DNA of 64,000 bases from Candidatus Ruthia endofausta. Lineage in GTDB: Bacteria > Pseudomonadota > Gammaproteobacteria > PS1 > Pseudothioglobaceae. The DNA lies in contig NZ_CP054490.1 of the NCBI RefSeq assembly GCF_013342985.1, positions 434,001 to 498,000 on the forward strand, read 5' to 3'. Shown piece by piece: positions 48,387 through 59,761 of this stretch (its first letter is position 1; every line of letters begins with the position of its first letter). A program made the translations under genes and the position numbers. The notes under the pieces are model-generated. The model made no database searches and was not told the DNA's origin. It saw nothing but the letters and a program-made list of their open reading frames with translations.

Positions 48387-50693
48387 ATGAAAAAATATAA
48401 TATGAAAAATATAATCACCTTATTTGTCTTAGCAGCAAGTATCTTAACTTGTTCAGTTGCACTAGCAGCGCCTATTAAAAATATTGAAATTCTAGGTCTT
48501 AATGTTATTTCTAGGGGGGCAGTTTTGAGCTATCTTCCAATTGAAGCAGGTGATGATTATAACAATCAAGTGTCAGGACAAATTATTCGCGCCCTGTATA
48601 AAACTAATTTTTTTAAAGACATTGAAGTTTCTCAAGAGGGTCAAATTTTAAAAATTAAGTTAACAGAAAACCCCCACATTAAATACATTGATGTGACTAA
48701 TTATTCAAACAAAGTAATTGAAGAAAAGTCATTAAATCAAATTTTAAAAACCATGGGGCTTTCTCAGGGAAAATTTTTCAATAAAAGACAACTTGATAAA
48801 TTAATTGCCCAACTAAAAGTTGTATATGCATCAAAAGGTTATTATGGCATTAGCATCGCCAAAACTATTAAGATTGACACACAAAATAGAGTGGGTATTG
48901 AGCTTAATATTAGTGAAGGCAAAGTGGCAAAAATTAGTTCAATGAAAATTACTGGCAATCATGTTTTTGATGAAAGTGAGTTATTAAATTTATTTGAAAT
49001 TGGACAAGCCGACTTTTTTATTATCAATTATTTCACTAAAAAAGATCATCACTCTAAAGTGGCATTAGATGCTGGTATTGAATCTATGAAGTCATTCTAT
49101 ATTAACGCCGGTTATCTTGATTTTAAAGTTAATGAAGTCAAAACAGATTTATCAGAAAATAAACAAAGTGTTAGTATTAACATTCAGATCAGTGAAGGTG
49201 CTGAATACAAAATTGGTACCATTCAATTTACGGGCGACTTGCTTAGTCATTCCATTGAAGATCTTAGAAAATTATTGAGTTTTAAAAAAGGCGATGTGTT
49301 CGAACGTAAAAAAATGATGCAGAGTTTGCAGTCCATTAATGACGTATTCGCTAATCAGGGTTATGCTTTTTCTGATGTCAAAGTTGCAACATTAGAAAAT
49401 ACAAGTACACATACGATTGATTTAAATATTGACATAACGCCCAATAAAAAAGTTTATATTAACCGCATCACTATTGTTGGCAATACTCGCACTCAAGATG
49501 AAGTTATTCGTCGTGAAATTGACATTCATGAGGGTGGCTTATACTCCAATACTGAACTTAATGAATCTATCGAAAAAATCAAACGCTTAGGTTTTTTCTC
49601 CGATGTAAAGATGCAAGTTTCAAAACTTGAAGGTTTTAAGGATAAAATTAACCTACATTTTAGTGTTGAAGAAACCCAAACTGGTACTTTTTCAATTGGC
49701 TTATCACACTCTAGTAGCACGGGCGCATCACTCAACTTAGGCGTACAAGAAAGAAACTTTTTAGGTACGGGTAATACACTAAATCTTTCTTTATCTAATT
49801 CTAAAGCAGCAAGAGATATTAGTTTTTATTTTTCTGATCCGTATTTCACTCAAGATGGGCACAGAATTAGTTACGGCGTATTTTCAAAAAAATTAGACGC
49901 ATCTGAACTAGAACTAGATGAATATAAGATTGATGAGAACGGCTTTGGTTTAGGCTATAGCATACCAATAACAAAAGAAACAAGAATTGGTGCTGACTTA
50001 AGAGCTTCAAAACGTGATGTTACTTGTGGAGAAACCTTTAAAGATAATGATCATGAACCAACACAATGTGCCAGTAAAGATGAAACTGAACTGAAATTAG
50101 ACTTGAATTGGAGTAACAATACATTAAATGACTTTAATTTTCCAACCAAAGGGCAAAAAAATAGTTTAAATTTTAGTCTGGCCTTACCTGTGGCAGATTT
50201 TCGTTACTACAAATTAGACGCCTCTCATAAAAGTTACTACCCACTGAAAAATGATCTGACTCTCTCTTTAAAGGGAAATCTAGGTCTTGCTCAAGGTTAT
50301 GATGGCAAAGAACTGCCTTTCTTTAAACGCTATTATGGTGGTGGCTCCTCATCAGTGCGTGGGTTTGACTTTAACTCCTTAGGTGCAAAATATATAGGTA
50401 GTGATAAAGCCAAAGGTGGTGAGCTTTCCTTTCTAACTAGTGTTTCAGCCATCTCGCCAATCAAATTTATGGATGATAGTAAGAATATGCGCATTAGCAC
50501 CTTTGTTGATTTAGGGTCTATTAGTGAAAAAGCCTCTGGATTTGACGTAGATGAACTACGCCTTTCAATAGGTGTTGCATTTTCTTGGCTAACACCTATT
50601 GGACCATTAGGCTTTTATGCTGCCCAGCCTTTAATTAAAAAATCAGGCGACAAAACCAAAACATTTGACTTTACATTAGGCACTAGTTTCTAA
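48387..50693 (+). CDS. bamA: Outer-membrane protein assembly factor BamA
   Basis: BamA is the Omp85 core of the machine that inserts outer-membrane beta-barrels. The 768-residue precursor has a signal peptide (NIITLFVLAASILTCSVALA), five POTRA domains starting with IKNIEILGLNVISRGAVLSY, and a 16-strand barrel with the conserved lid motif SSVRGFDFNSLG. It ends in aromatic-rich LGTSF, as outer-membrane barrels do. The chaperone gene skp, commonly next, is missing. Confidence 0.95.
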   Translation: MKKYNMKNIITLFVLAASILTCSVALAAPIKNIEILGLNVISRGAVLSYLPIEAGDDYNNQVSGQIIRALYKTNFFKDIEVSQEGQILKIKLTENPHIKYIDVTNYSNKVIEEKSLNQILKTMGLSQGKFFNKRQLDKLIAQLKVVYASKGYYGISIAKTIKIDTQNRVGIELNISEGKVAKISSMKITGNHVFDESELLNLFEIGQADFFIINYFTKKDHHSKVALDAGIESMKSFYINAGYLDFKVNEVKTDLSENKQSVSINIQISEGAEYKIGTIQFTGDLLSHSIEDLRKLLSFKKGDVFERKKMMQSLQSINDVFANQGYAFSDVKVATLENTSTHTIDLNIDITPNKKVYINRITIVGNTRTQDEVIRREIDIHEGGLYSNTELNESIEKIKRLGFFSDVKMQVSKLEGFKDKINLHFSVEETQTGTFSIGLSHSSSTGASLNLGVQERNFLGTGNTLNLSLSNSKAARDISFYFSDPYFTQDGHRISYGVFSKKLDASELELDEYKIDENGFGLGYSIPITKETRIGADLRASKRDVTCGETFKDNDHEPTQCASKDETELKLDLNWSNNTLNDFNFPTKGQKNSLNFSLALPVADFRYYKLDASHKSYYPLKNDLTLSLKGNLGLAQGYDGKELPFFKRYYGGGSSSVRGFDFNSLGAKYIGSDKAKGGELSFLTSVSAISPIKFMDDSKNMRISTFVDLGSISEKASGFDVDELRLSIGVAFSWLTPIGPLGFYAAQPLIKKSGDKTKTFDFTLGTSF

Positions 50694-50737
50694 ATCAAAC
50701 GTAGTAGATATAATCACCTTTTGGTTTAATTTGAATA

Positions 50738-51736
50738 ATGTACACATTGGGAGAGATTGCTAAAACTATCAACGCCAAACTTGTGGGTGATACCGATATT
50801 GAGATTACAGGCATTGCTACGAGTTTATCTGCCAATCAAGCGCAACTAACCTACATCAACGGTAAAAAATATAAGCAAACATTAATAAACTCCAAGGCTG
50901 GCGCTGTTATTCTTAATAATGATTTGCTAAAAAACTGTCCTACCAATGCTTTAATAGTTGATGATGTCTACTTGGCATTTGCAAAAGCCACACACTTATT
51001 TAAAAAACAAGTTGTGCCTTATCAAGGTATTCATCCAAGCGTCAAAACTAATCATGCAAAAATAGCACCGAACTGCACTATCGGTAAAAATGTTGTTATT
51101 GGCAATCACTGCACCATTGCTTCAAATGTTGTTATTGAAGATAATGTTACCATTGGTAATGACGCTCTGATTCAGCCAAATGTGAGTATTTTGCAAGGTT
51201 GTTCAATCGGCAACAAGGTTGTTATATCTCCTGGTGCGGTAATTGGTTCAGAAGGATTTGGCAATGCTCAGGATCAACAAAAACACTGGCATAGCATTGC
51301 ACACCTTGGTTGTGTTGTTATTGGCAATAATGTGAGCATTGGCGCAAACACAACCATTGACCGAGGCACGATTGAAGATACTCAAATTCACAACGGTGTT
51401 CAAATTGACAACTTAGTACATATTGCACACAACGTTATTATTGGCCAAGACTCTGCCATTGCTGCTACAGTGACTATTGGCGGTAGTTGCATGCTAGGAA
51501 AAAGATGCATGGTGGGTGGTGGTACAACCATTGCCAGCCACATTAGTTTAGTAGACGATATTATTGTAACAGGTGCCAGCACCGTTGATAGAAATCTATT
51601 TGAGCAAGGGCATTACACAGGCTTCACTTCTATTAGCAAGCATCAAAAATGGAAGAGAATACAAGTATGGCTGTTAAATCTTGATAAAATCGCTCATTAT
51701 TTAAACATTAAACTTAAAAAATTAAAAGAAAAATAA
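50738..51736 (+). CDS. lpxD: UDP-3-O-acylglucosamine N-acyltransferase
   Basis: LpxD adds the second hydroxyacyl chain in lipid A synthesis. The 332-residue protein has an N-terminal uridine-binding domain and a long left-handed beta-helix of hexapeptide repeats ([20 protein letters not shown]). The catalytic histidine lies in [18 protein letters not shown] one-base gap leads to fabZ. Confidence 0.95.
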   Translation: MYTLGEIAKTINAKLVGDTDIEITGIATSLSANQAQLTYINGKKYKQTLINSKAGAVILNNDLLKNCPTNALIVDDVYLAFAKATHLFKKQVVPYQGIHPSVKTNHAKIAPNCTIGKNVVIGNHCTIASNVVIEDNVTIGNDALIQPNVSILQGCSIGNKVVISPGAVIGSEGFGNAQDQQKHWHSIAHLGCVVIGNNVSIGANTTIDRGTIEDTQIHNGVQIDNLVHIAHNVIIGQDSAIAATVTIGGSCMLGKRCMVGGGTTIASHISLVDDIIVTGASTVDRNLFEQGHYTGFTSISKHQKWKRIQVWLLNLDKIAHYLNIKLKKLKEK

Positions 51737-51737
51737 C

Positions 51738-52181
51738 ATGGAAATGAATATTCAAGACGTCAAAAACTACCTGCCCCATCGTTATCCTTTTTTACTCATT
51801 GATAGAGTGTTAGAGTTAGAAGTTGGCAAGTCAATTGTGGCATTAAAAAATGTTACCTTTAATGAGCCTCAATTTACTGGACACTTCCCTGATCAGCCAA
51901 TTATGCCTGGCGTTATGATTGTTGAAGCTTTAGCCCAAGCAACAGGAATTTTGGCTTTTAAATCTGAAGTTGGCAGGCCAATTGATGGGCAAATATATAT
52001 GCTTGTCGGTATTGATAAAGTCAGATTTAAACGTATGGTTGAACCTGGAGACCAATTGCGTTTAGAGGTAGAGATTATGGTAGTTAAACGCGGTATTTGG
52101 AAGTTTAAATGCAAGGCAACTGTGGATAATCAAATTGTTACGAGTGCTGAACTTATGTGTACTCAAAAAGCAGCGGATTAA
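51738..52181 (+). CDS. fabZ: 3-hydroxyacyl-ACP dehydratase
   Basis: FabZ removes water from 3-hydroxyacyl-ACP in fatty-acid elongation and balances supply with lipid A. The 147-residue hot-dog protein has [16 protein letters not shown] and [20 protein letters not shown], which carry the catalytic His and Glu. It lies between lpxD and lpxA as in most gammaproteobacteria. Confidence 0.96.
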   Translation: MEMNIQDVKNYLPHRYPFLLIDRVLELEVGKSIVALKNVTFNEPQFTGHFPDQPIMPGVMIVEALAQATGILAFKSEVGRPIDGQIYMLVGIDKVRFKRMVEPGDQLRLEVEIMVVKRGIWKFKCKATVDNQIVTSAELMCTQKAAD

Positions 52182-52201
52182 TTAAAATTAAGGAGCGTAA
52201 A

Positions 52202-52993
52202 GTGGCTATAAACCCTAGTGCAATTATCGACCCTAGTGCAAAAATTCATAAAAATGCTGAAATATGCGCTTATGTCATTATTGGTGCTAATGTAGAAATT
52301 GATTCTGGTACAATTGTTGAAGCACACGTCGTTATTCAAGGCCCAACTAAAATTGGAAAAAACAACCATATTTATTCTTTCGCTTCAATAGGTGGAGATC
52401 CGCAAGATATTACTTATGCAGAAGGTCAAGAATCTAGTTTAATTATTAGCAATGACAATCTCATTCGTGAATTTTGCACCATTAACCGCGGTACAGAAAA
52501 AGAAAACTCCATCACTCGAGTAGGCTCAAATAATATGTTAATGGCTTATGTTCATATTGCGCATGATTGCCAAGTGGGTAATCATATTATTATGTCCAAC
52601 AATGCCTCTCTTGCAGGTCATGTTAGAATTCATGATTGGGCAATCTTGGGTGGTTTTACCTTGGTAAAACAATTTTGCATGATTGGTATGCATACCTATG
52701 TTGGCATGGGCTGTCAAATCAACAAAGACATTCCTGCTTATATGGTCGCCTCTGGTGTGCAAACTCGGGTTAGAAGTATTAACGCCGAAGGCATGAGGCG
52801 GCGAGGTTTTAGCCTTAATGCGATTGCCGCTATTAAACGCGCTTTCAAAGCAGTTTATCGTGAATCTGGCTTGTTAGAACAATCTCTTAAAGAATTAGAA
52901 CAATCAGAATCTGACCATCCAGAAGTGGTGCAATTTGTTAAATGCATTCGTAGTTCTAAAGTTGGTATTATGCGCGGCCCAACTGAAGAGTGA
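52202..52993 (+). CDS. lpxA: UDP-N-acetylglucosamine acyltransferase
   Basis: LpxA starts lipid A synthesis by acylating UDP-GlcNAc. I set the start at GTG 52202 because AAGGAG lies just upstream and the protein then begins MAINPSAIIDPSAKIHKNAE, 263 residues, the normal length. An in-frame start at 52157 would overlap fabZ. Hexapeptide repeats run through the first two thirds, with the catalytic histidine in YVHIAHDCQVGNHI and a C-terminal helical domain. lpxB, often next, is replaced by murJ. Confidence 0.94.
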   Translation: MAINPSAIIDPSAKIHKNAEICAYVIIGANVEIDSGTIVEAHVVIQGPTKIGKNNHIYSFASIGGDPQDITYAEGQESSLIISNDNLIREFCTINRGTEKENSITRVGSNNMLMAYVHIAHDCQVGNHIIMSNNASLAGHVRIHDWAILGGFTLVKQFCMIGMHTYVGMGCQINKDIPAYMVASGVQTRVRSINAEGMRRRGFSLNAIAAIKRAFKAVYRESGLLEQSLKELEQSESDHPEVVQFVKCIRSSKVGIMRGPTEE

Positions 52994-53010
52994 TATTTTA
53001 GAGATGCCCC

Positions 53011-54540
53011 TTGGATAAGTCTTTTTTAAAGTCCAGCAGTGTTATTGCTGCCATGACTTTTCTTTCACGCATACTAGGCTTGGTGCGTGATTATTTTATT
53101 GCCCGATATTTTGGTGCCAACGGTCTGACTGATGCCTTTTTAATCGCTTTTAGAATCCCCAATTTTTTTAGGCGTCTATTTGGCGAAGGTGCTTTTTCAC
53201 AAGCTTTTGTGCCTATTTTAGCTGAGGCTAAAGCCAATAATACACAGGTCAAGGTTCAAAATATCATTAACCATATTGGCACAAAATTTCTTTTTGTGTT
53301 AATTATAATCACACTCATTACAGTTATTATTGCACCCATCATCATCTTTATGTTCGCTTGGGGGTTTTATTTTTCACCTGATCCAATGCAATTTAATCTA
53401 GCATCAGATATGCTAAGAATCACCTTTCCTTATTTGTTGTTCATCTCTTTAACAGCTTTTTCTGGTGCTATTTTAAATACTTATGATCAATTTGCAGTAC
53501 CTGCATTTACGCCAGTTTTGCTCAATATTTCTATGATTTTGAGTGCTATATATTTATCTGAACAGATGGACACCCCTATTATGGCACTGGCATGGGGGGT
53601 ATTTTTTGGTGGCATTGCACAACTTTTGTTTCAAATACCTTTCTTAATAAAAATAAAAAAATTACCCAAATTAACATTTGGCGACCATCAAGCGGTTAAA
53701 ACCTTAAAAAAACGTATGTTACCTGCCCTATTTGGCGTATCAGTATCGCAAATAAATTTACTAATCGATACCATGATTGCTTCAATTCTTGTTAGTGGTA
53801 GTGTTTCATGGCTATATTATTCAGACAGACTATTAGAACTACCCTTAGCACTTATTGGCATTGCTTTAGCCACTGTATCTTTAGCCAAATTAAGTCATCA
53901 TTTTTCTGATAAAAATGATGAGAAATTTGTGCAAACAATCAATAATGCTTTAACAATTGGATTGATACTTGGGCTACCAGCCTGTGCTGGTTTAGTGTTA
54001 CTTGCTGAACCTTTAATTATCACCTTGTTCCAATACGATCAATTTGATGCATTTGCTGCATTACAGTCATCATTGAGCCTGATGGCTTATGGCTCAGGGT
54101 TAATGGCTTTTATTTTTGTTAAGATTTTAGCCCCTATTTTTTTATCCAGAGGAGACACTAAAACACCAGTTAAAGTCGGGATAATTGCCATGATATCTAA
54201 TGTTTTCTTAAACATTATTTTAGGTTTTTATTTTGCTCATGTGGGTTTGGCAATAGCCACTTCTATTTCTGCTTTACTCAATACCAGCTTGCTCTATTAC
54301 TATTTAAACAAACAATCTATCTTTAATGCTTCTAGTAACTTATATCAAACTTTTTTTAAAGCCCTGATTGCAAGCTTTATAATGATTGTCTTTATTTTGA
54401 TTTCTGGATCAGAAGTTAATATTTACTTAAAGGCTGATGTTAGTTCAAGAATAACATTGCTAGGTACAACTATTGTGCTTGCAATTGTTGTATATTTTTC
54501 CAGCTTAAAACTGCTAAACATGGGAATGAAAAAACAATGA
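53011..54540 (+). CDS. murJ: Lipid II flippase MurJ
   Basis: MurJ flips lipid II across the inner membrane for peptidoglycan synthesis. The 509-residue polytopic protein has about 14 helices and begins KSSSVIAAMTFLSRILGLVR, then DYFIARYFGANGLTDAF and FRIPNFFRRLFGEGAFSQAF, family hallmarks with the functional arginines. The start is a TTG at 53011: it matches the usual MurJ N-terminus and no ATG fits. The end overlaps yggX by 4 bp. Confidence 0.93.
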   Translation: MDKSFLKSSSVIAAMTFLSRILGLVRDYFIARYFGANGLTDAFLIAFRIPNFFRRLFGEGAFSQAFVPILAEAKANNTQVKVQNIINHIGTKFLFVLIIITLITVIIAPIIIFMFAWGFYFSPDPMQFNLASDMLRITFPYLLFISLTAFSGAILNTYDQFAVPAFTPVLLNISMILSAIYLSEQMDTPIMALAWGVFFGGIAQLLFQIPFLIKIKKLPKLTFGDHQAVKTLKKRMLPALFGVSVSQINLLIDTMIASILVSGSVSWLYYSDRLLELPLALIGIALATVSLAKLSHHFSDKNDEKFVQTINNALTIGLILGLPACAGLVLLAEPLIITLFQYDQFDAFAALQSSLSLMAYGSGLMAFIFVKILAPIFLSRGDTKTPVKVGIIAMISNVFLNIILGFYFAHVGLAIATSISALLNTSLLYYYLNKQSIFNASSNLYQTFFKALIASFIMIVFILISGSEVNIYLKADVSSRITLLGTTIVLAIVVYFSSLKLLNMGMKKQ

Positions 54541-54803
54541 ATACTGTAAAATGTATTAAATTAGGCAAGCAACTTGAAGCCTTGGATAGAGCGCCCTACC
54601 CCGGTGAATTAGGTCAGAGAATACTAGGCAACGTATCCAAACAAGGCTGGCAGCTCTGGCTTGAGCATCAAACTATGTTGATCAATGAAAACAACTTAAA
54701 TCTGATGGATTCAAACTCACAAAGTTATCTTAAAGAGCAAATGGATAAGTTCTTCTTTTCAAAAAAAGGTGCAGACAACATTCAAGGTTACACACCTAAA
54801 TGA
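54537..54803 (+). CDS. yggX: Fe(2+)-trafficking / oxidative protection protein YggX
   Basis: An 88-residue protein of the YggX family, with VKCIKLGKQLEALDRAPYPG (conserved cysteine), GQRILGNVSKQGWQLWLEHQ and MDKFFFSKK. The family protects iron-sulfur proteins from oxidants and may carry Fe(II). It overlaps both neighbours by 4 bp, so it is translationally coupled with murJ and gmk. Confidence 0.92.
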   Translation: MNTVKCIKLGKQLEALDRAPYPGELGQRILGNVSKQGWQLWLEHQTMLINENNLNLMDSNSQSYLKEQMDKFFFSKKGADNIQGYTPK

Positions 54804-55411
54804 GTAACGGCGTGTTGTTTGTTATTTCCGCCCCTTCAGGATGTGGAAAAACTTCATTGGTTAAAGCGCTCATTAAAAAAATTGATCATTTGTGTGTTTC
54901 AGTTTCACATTCTACAAGAGTGCCACGCTTAGGCGAAGTACAGGGCGAAAACTACTTTTTTGTCTCTAAAGATGAGTTTAATAAAATAAAAAATAGCAAT
55001 GGCTTTATTGAATCAGCACAAGTGTTTGATAATAACTATGGCAGTGCTAAACAATCGGTTCAAAATTTGTTAAATAATGGCTCTGATGTTATTTTAGAGA
55101 TTGACTGGCAAGGTTTTAGACAAGTTAAACAAACCTTTAATCGTTCAGTTGGTATTTTTATTCTCCCACCTTCTCAAACAGCATTAAAAGAACGTCTAAC
55201 TAACAGAGGAGAAGACAATCAAGGTATTATTGACAGAAGAATGCATGATGCAGTAAGTGAAATGCAACATTTTAATGAATTTGACTATTTGGTTATTAAT
55301 GATAACTTTGACGTGGCTCTGAATGATTTATCAACCATTGTGCAAGCTGCACGCCTAACGCTAACACAACAATCAGATAAGTATCAAGATTTGCTTAAAA
55401 CATTGATATAA
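54800..55411 (+). CDS. gmk: Guanylate kinase
   Basis: Gmk phosphorylates GMP to GDP. The 203-residue protein has the P-loop ISAPSGCGKTSLVKAL, the GMP-binding SVSHSTRVPRLGEVQGENYF and the arginine motif RLTNRGEDNQGIIDRRM. It starts within the last codon of yggX. The usual downstream rpoZ is absent; rpoH follows after 48 bp. Confidence 0.95.
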   Translation: MSNGVLFVISAPSGCGKTSLVKALIKKIDHLCVSVSHSTRVPRLGEVQGENYFFVSKDEFNKIKNSNGFIESAQVFDNNYGSAKQSVQNLLNNGSDVILEIDWQGFRQVKQTFNRSVGIFILPPSQTALKERLTNRGEDNQGIIDRRMHDAVSEMQHFNEFDYLVINDNFDVALNDLSTIVQAARLTLTQQSDKYQDLLKTLI

Positions 55412-55459
55412 CCTATAATATCAATCCTTACTGATATTTATCATTAGTTATTTAATAAA

Positions 55460-56302
55460 ATGAGTCAAGAGTTCGCATTATTACCTGCTAAAAAAACCTC
55501 AAGCCTGGAGGTTCAAAAATATCCGCCAATTCTGAGCAGTGAACAAGAACATGAATTAGCCGTTCAATTGTATGAAAATCACGATTTAAGTGCAGCCAGA
55601 AAATTGGTTTTATCACACATGCGCTTTGTCGCCTTTATTGCCCATGGCTACAAAGGCTATGGTCTTGAACAAGCCGATCTTGTGCAAGAAGGTACCATTG
55701 GGTTAATGAAGGCAGTTAAGCGTTTTAATCCAAATAGAAATGTGCGTCTTGCCTCATTTGCAGTATATTGGATTCGTGCGGAAATTCACGAATTTATTTT
55801 CAAGAATTGGAAAATCGTTAAAGTTGCCACAACCAAGGCACAACGCAAATTATTTTTCAAACTTAAACAAGCTAAGGCACATATTTATAGCTCATTGAAC
55901 GAAGAACAGGCGGATAAAATTGCCAACGATTTGGGCGTGCGTCGTAAGGATGTATTGGAGATGGAATCACGCTTGCAATTTAACGATGTAACGTTTGAAG
56001 TGTCTGATGATGAGGATTCTCATGCACCAGAACAATATTTAACCAATGAAAACGTCCAAACACCTGAGCAACTATTACTAATAGACGATTCAAAACAAAA
56101 CCAACAGCAGCAACTTTACAAAGCCTTGTCGTCGTTAGATGAAAGAAGTTTGGATATTTTACAATCTAGATACTTGAAAGAAGAAAAAACAACCCTACAT
56201 ACTTTAGCAGACAAGTATGGCATCTCAAAAGAAAGAGTGCGCCAACTTGAAACTAAAGCCATGCAAAAGCTTAAATCAAATTTACAAGAGCAAACTCTTT
56301 AA
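55460..56302 (+). CDS. rpoH: Heat-shock sigma factor RpoH (sigma-32)
   Basis: RpoH directs RNA polymerase to heat-shock promoters. The 280-residue protein has region 2 ([40 protein letters not shown]), the RpoH-box-like segment [13 protein letters not shown] that affects stability and core binding, and region 4 ([20 protein letters not shown]). It stands 59 bp upstream of groES, an unusual closeness between the regulator and its main target. No clear sigma-32 promoter was found in the gap. Confidence 0.93.
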   Translation: MSQEFALLPAKKTSSLEVQKYPPILSSEQEHELAVQLYENHDLSAARKLVLSHMRFVAFIAHGYKGYGLEQADLVQEGTIGLMKAVKRFNPNRNVRLASFAVYWIRAEIHEFIFKNWKIVKVATTKAQRKLFFKLKQAKAHIYSSLNEEQADKIANDLGVRRKDVLEMESRLQFNDVTFEVSDDEDSHAPEQYLTNENVQTPEQLLLIDDSKQNQQQQLYKALSSLDERSLDILQSRYLKEEKTTLHTLADKYGISKERVRQLETKAMQKLKSNLQEQTL

Positions 56303-56361
56303 AGACCGACTTAAACTTAAGTATCAGCTTAAAAATTAATTTATTAACTAGGAGAAAAAAA

Positions 56362-56649
56362 ATGAATATTCGCCCCCTTCACGATCGTGTGATTGTCCGT
56401 AGAACACAAGAGGAAAAAACCACTGAAAGTGGATTAATTATTCCAGATTCAGCCACAGAAAAACCTTCAAAGGGTGAAATTTTGGCGGTTGGTCATGGTA
56501 GAATTAACGACAATGGTGATGTTATTGCATTGGACGTTAAAGTTGGAGACCAAGTATTATTTGGACAATATGCGGGTAACGAAATTAAAGCAGATGGTGA
56601 AACATTGCTAGTTATGCGTGAAGACGATGTTGTCGCAGTTATTGAATAA
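56362..56649 (+). CDS. groES: Co-chaperonin GroES
   Basis: GroES caps the GroEL ring. The 95-residue protein starts [20 protein letters not shown], carries the mobile loop [20 protein letters not shown], and ends [17 protein letters not shown] lies before the ATG. groEL follows after 12 bp. Confidence 0.97.
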   Translation: MNIRPLHDRVIVRRTQEEKTTESGLIIPDSATEKPSKGEILAVGHGRINDNGDVIALDVKVGDQVLFGQYAGNEIKADGETLLVMREDDVVAVIE

Positions 56650-58293
<1,644 letters not shown>

Positions 58294-58319
58294 CCATGTT
58301 ATATAACCTTTAAGTAAAT

Positions 58320-58346
58320 AAAAAGCCCCATTTTATGGGGCTTTTT
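58320..58346 (+). terminator. groEL rho-independent terminator
   Basis: AAAAAGCCCCA pairs with TGGGGCTTTTT around a five-base loop, ending in a T tract, 27 bp after the groEL stop. Confidence 0.92.
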
Positions 58347-58435
58347 ATTATGATAGAAAGCAGTATAAGTTATTTTTTATGCTGAAATAATGTTTTATAA
58401 TGGTATATTTTTAACACCAAATAAGAGGCTTTAAG

Positions 58436-59686
58436 GTGAAAATAACACAACGTTTATTAATTATTTTAACAATATCTTTGCTGGAATTACAAGCACAAGC
58501 AAATATACAATCTTTCATAAATTCAGAAGCTGATATCATGATGAATTTTACTAGAAGTGGCAATAATTCACATTCAAGCATTGACAACCTATCTTCAAAA
58601 AAATGTAGTAGATGTCATAGTGATATTTATGAACAATGGGAAAGTTCAATGCATGCTAAAAGCACAGCATTAAAAGACCCTATTCATGGTCTTTTTTATG
58701 ATGCAGTTGTAGGCAATCCTAGAGTTAAAGGTGTTAGAATGGGAAAAAATAAAGATAAATACCCAGTTTGTTTAGAGTGTCATTCGCCCGCAGCTGCAAA
58801 AGAAGGGAAAACCCAACTTAATGCCAAAAGATCATTCTCTGAAGGGGTTAATTGTATCGCTTGTCATTCTTTAACTAAATTCAAAGGAACAAAGAAAAAA
58901 AGTGGTGGGCTAAAATTAGGCATGAAAGCTTATGAATATTCATCCAATCAAATACAGGGTCCTAATGGCACTAGTAAAAAACATAAAAATTTTGGTAAAG
59001 GCGGTGTTGCAAACAATCCAGGTTTATTTAAAACTTCCAAGGTGTGCTTAGGTTGTCATGACCAGCGTAACAATTCTAAAAAAGTACCACTTTGTCAAAC
59101 TGGTGGAGAAATTATATCTGCAGGAGGTTCTACCACTTGCCAATCTTGTCATATGCCAGTAATTGAAGGTATTAGCAACCATACAATGGCGGGTGGGCAT
59201 TCTGCTGAAATGGTAAGCAAAGGTTTGGTTATGACAATTAATATCAAAAAGGTTTCCGATATGTTTCAAATTAAAGTAAATGCAACTAACTTATTGCCAC
59301 ATAATTTCCCAACAGGCGCACCATTTAGGAATTTCTATATTACTGTTACTGCACAAAATTCTCATGGTGACGTCTTGTGGCAAAGCTCTAAAACTCACCC
59401 TATGAAGGATGACAAGCAAGCCATGTTTATGTACATTATTGGTGATGATAATAACAAGCCAACATCACCACCTAAAGCAACCAAAGTTTTGGGAGATACT
59501 CGTTTAAAGCCAAATGAAACTCGCGTATTAAATTATACGATTTCATCAAATGGCGTTGCCATAATTACAGCAAAAGCTTATTATGATTTGCTGCTAGTAG
59601 CAATTAAAGATAAATTTGGCTCAAAATTATCTAAGCGCTTATTAGAACCTAAAGAAATAGCAAAAGCTATCGTAGTTATTGAATAG
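58436..59686 (+). CDS. Secreted pentahaem cytochrome c (cytochrome c554-like)
   Basis: A 416-residue periplasmic protein with signal peptide (RLLIILTISLLELQAQA) and five CxxCH haem sites at about residues 57, 112, 140, 204 and 235: CSRCH, CLECH, CIACH, CLGCH, CQSCH. The first half resembles the cytochrome c554 / multihaem NrfB-type domain (SDIYEQWESSMHAKS, EGVNCIACHSLTKF). The second half, from about residue 262, is haem-free, beta-rich and includes HNFPTGAPFRNFYITVTAQN. The likely job is periplasmic electron transfer; donor and acceptor cannot be named. The start is GTG with AGAGG eight bases upstream; TATAAT at 58396-58401 is a candidate -10. It is a single-gene unit between two terminators. 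Confidence 0.82.
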   Translation: MKITQRLLIILTISLLELQAQANIQSFINSEADIMMNFTRSGNNSHSSIDNLSSKKCSRCHSDIYEQWESSMHAKSTALKDPIHGLFYDAVVGNPRVKGVRMGKNKDKYPVCLECHSPAAAKEGKTQLNAKRSFSEGVNCIACHSLTKFKGTKKKSGGLKLGMKAYEYSSNQIQGPNGTSKKHKNFGKGGVANNPGLFKTSKVCLGCHDQRNNSKKVPLCQTGGEIISAGGSTTCQSCHMPVIEGISNHTMAGGHSAEMVSKGLVMTINIKKVSDMFQIKVNATNLLPHNFPTGAPFRNFYITVTAQNSHGDVLWQSSKTHPMKDDKQAMFMYIIGDDNNKPTSPPKATKVLGDTRLKPNETRVLNYTISSNGVAIITAKAYYDLLLVAIKDKFGSKLSKRLLEPKEIAKAIVVIE

Positions 59687-59694
59687 TCTTTATT

Positions 59695-59725
59695 AAAAAA
59701 GCCTCGTTTTTTCGAAGCTTTTTTT
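59695..59725 (+). terminator. Terminator after the pentahaem cytochrome gene
   Basis: AAAAAAGCCTCG pairs with CGAAGCTTTTTT, with one mismatch, around a T6 loop and ends in a T tract just past the cytochrome stop. Confidence 0.8.
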
Positions 59726-59761
59726 GGTATGATACTTGCCAAATTATCACATTTAAACATC

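Noticed and set aside
56243-56265. CTTGAAA followed by GCCATGCA as a sigma-32 promoter for groESL
   Set aside because: The two boxes are only 5 bp apart instead of 13-17, and they lie inside rpoH coding sequence.
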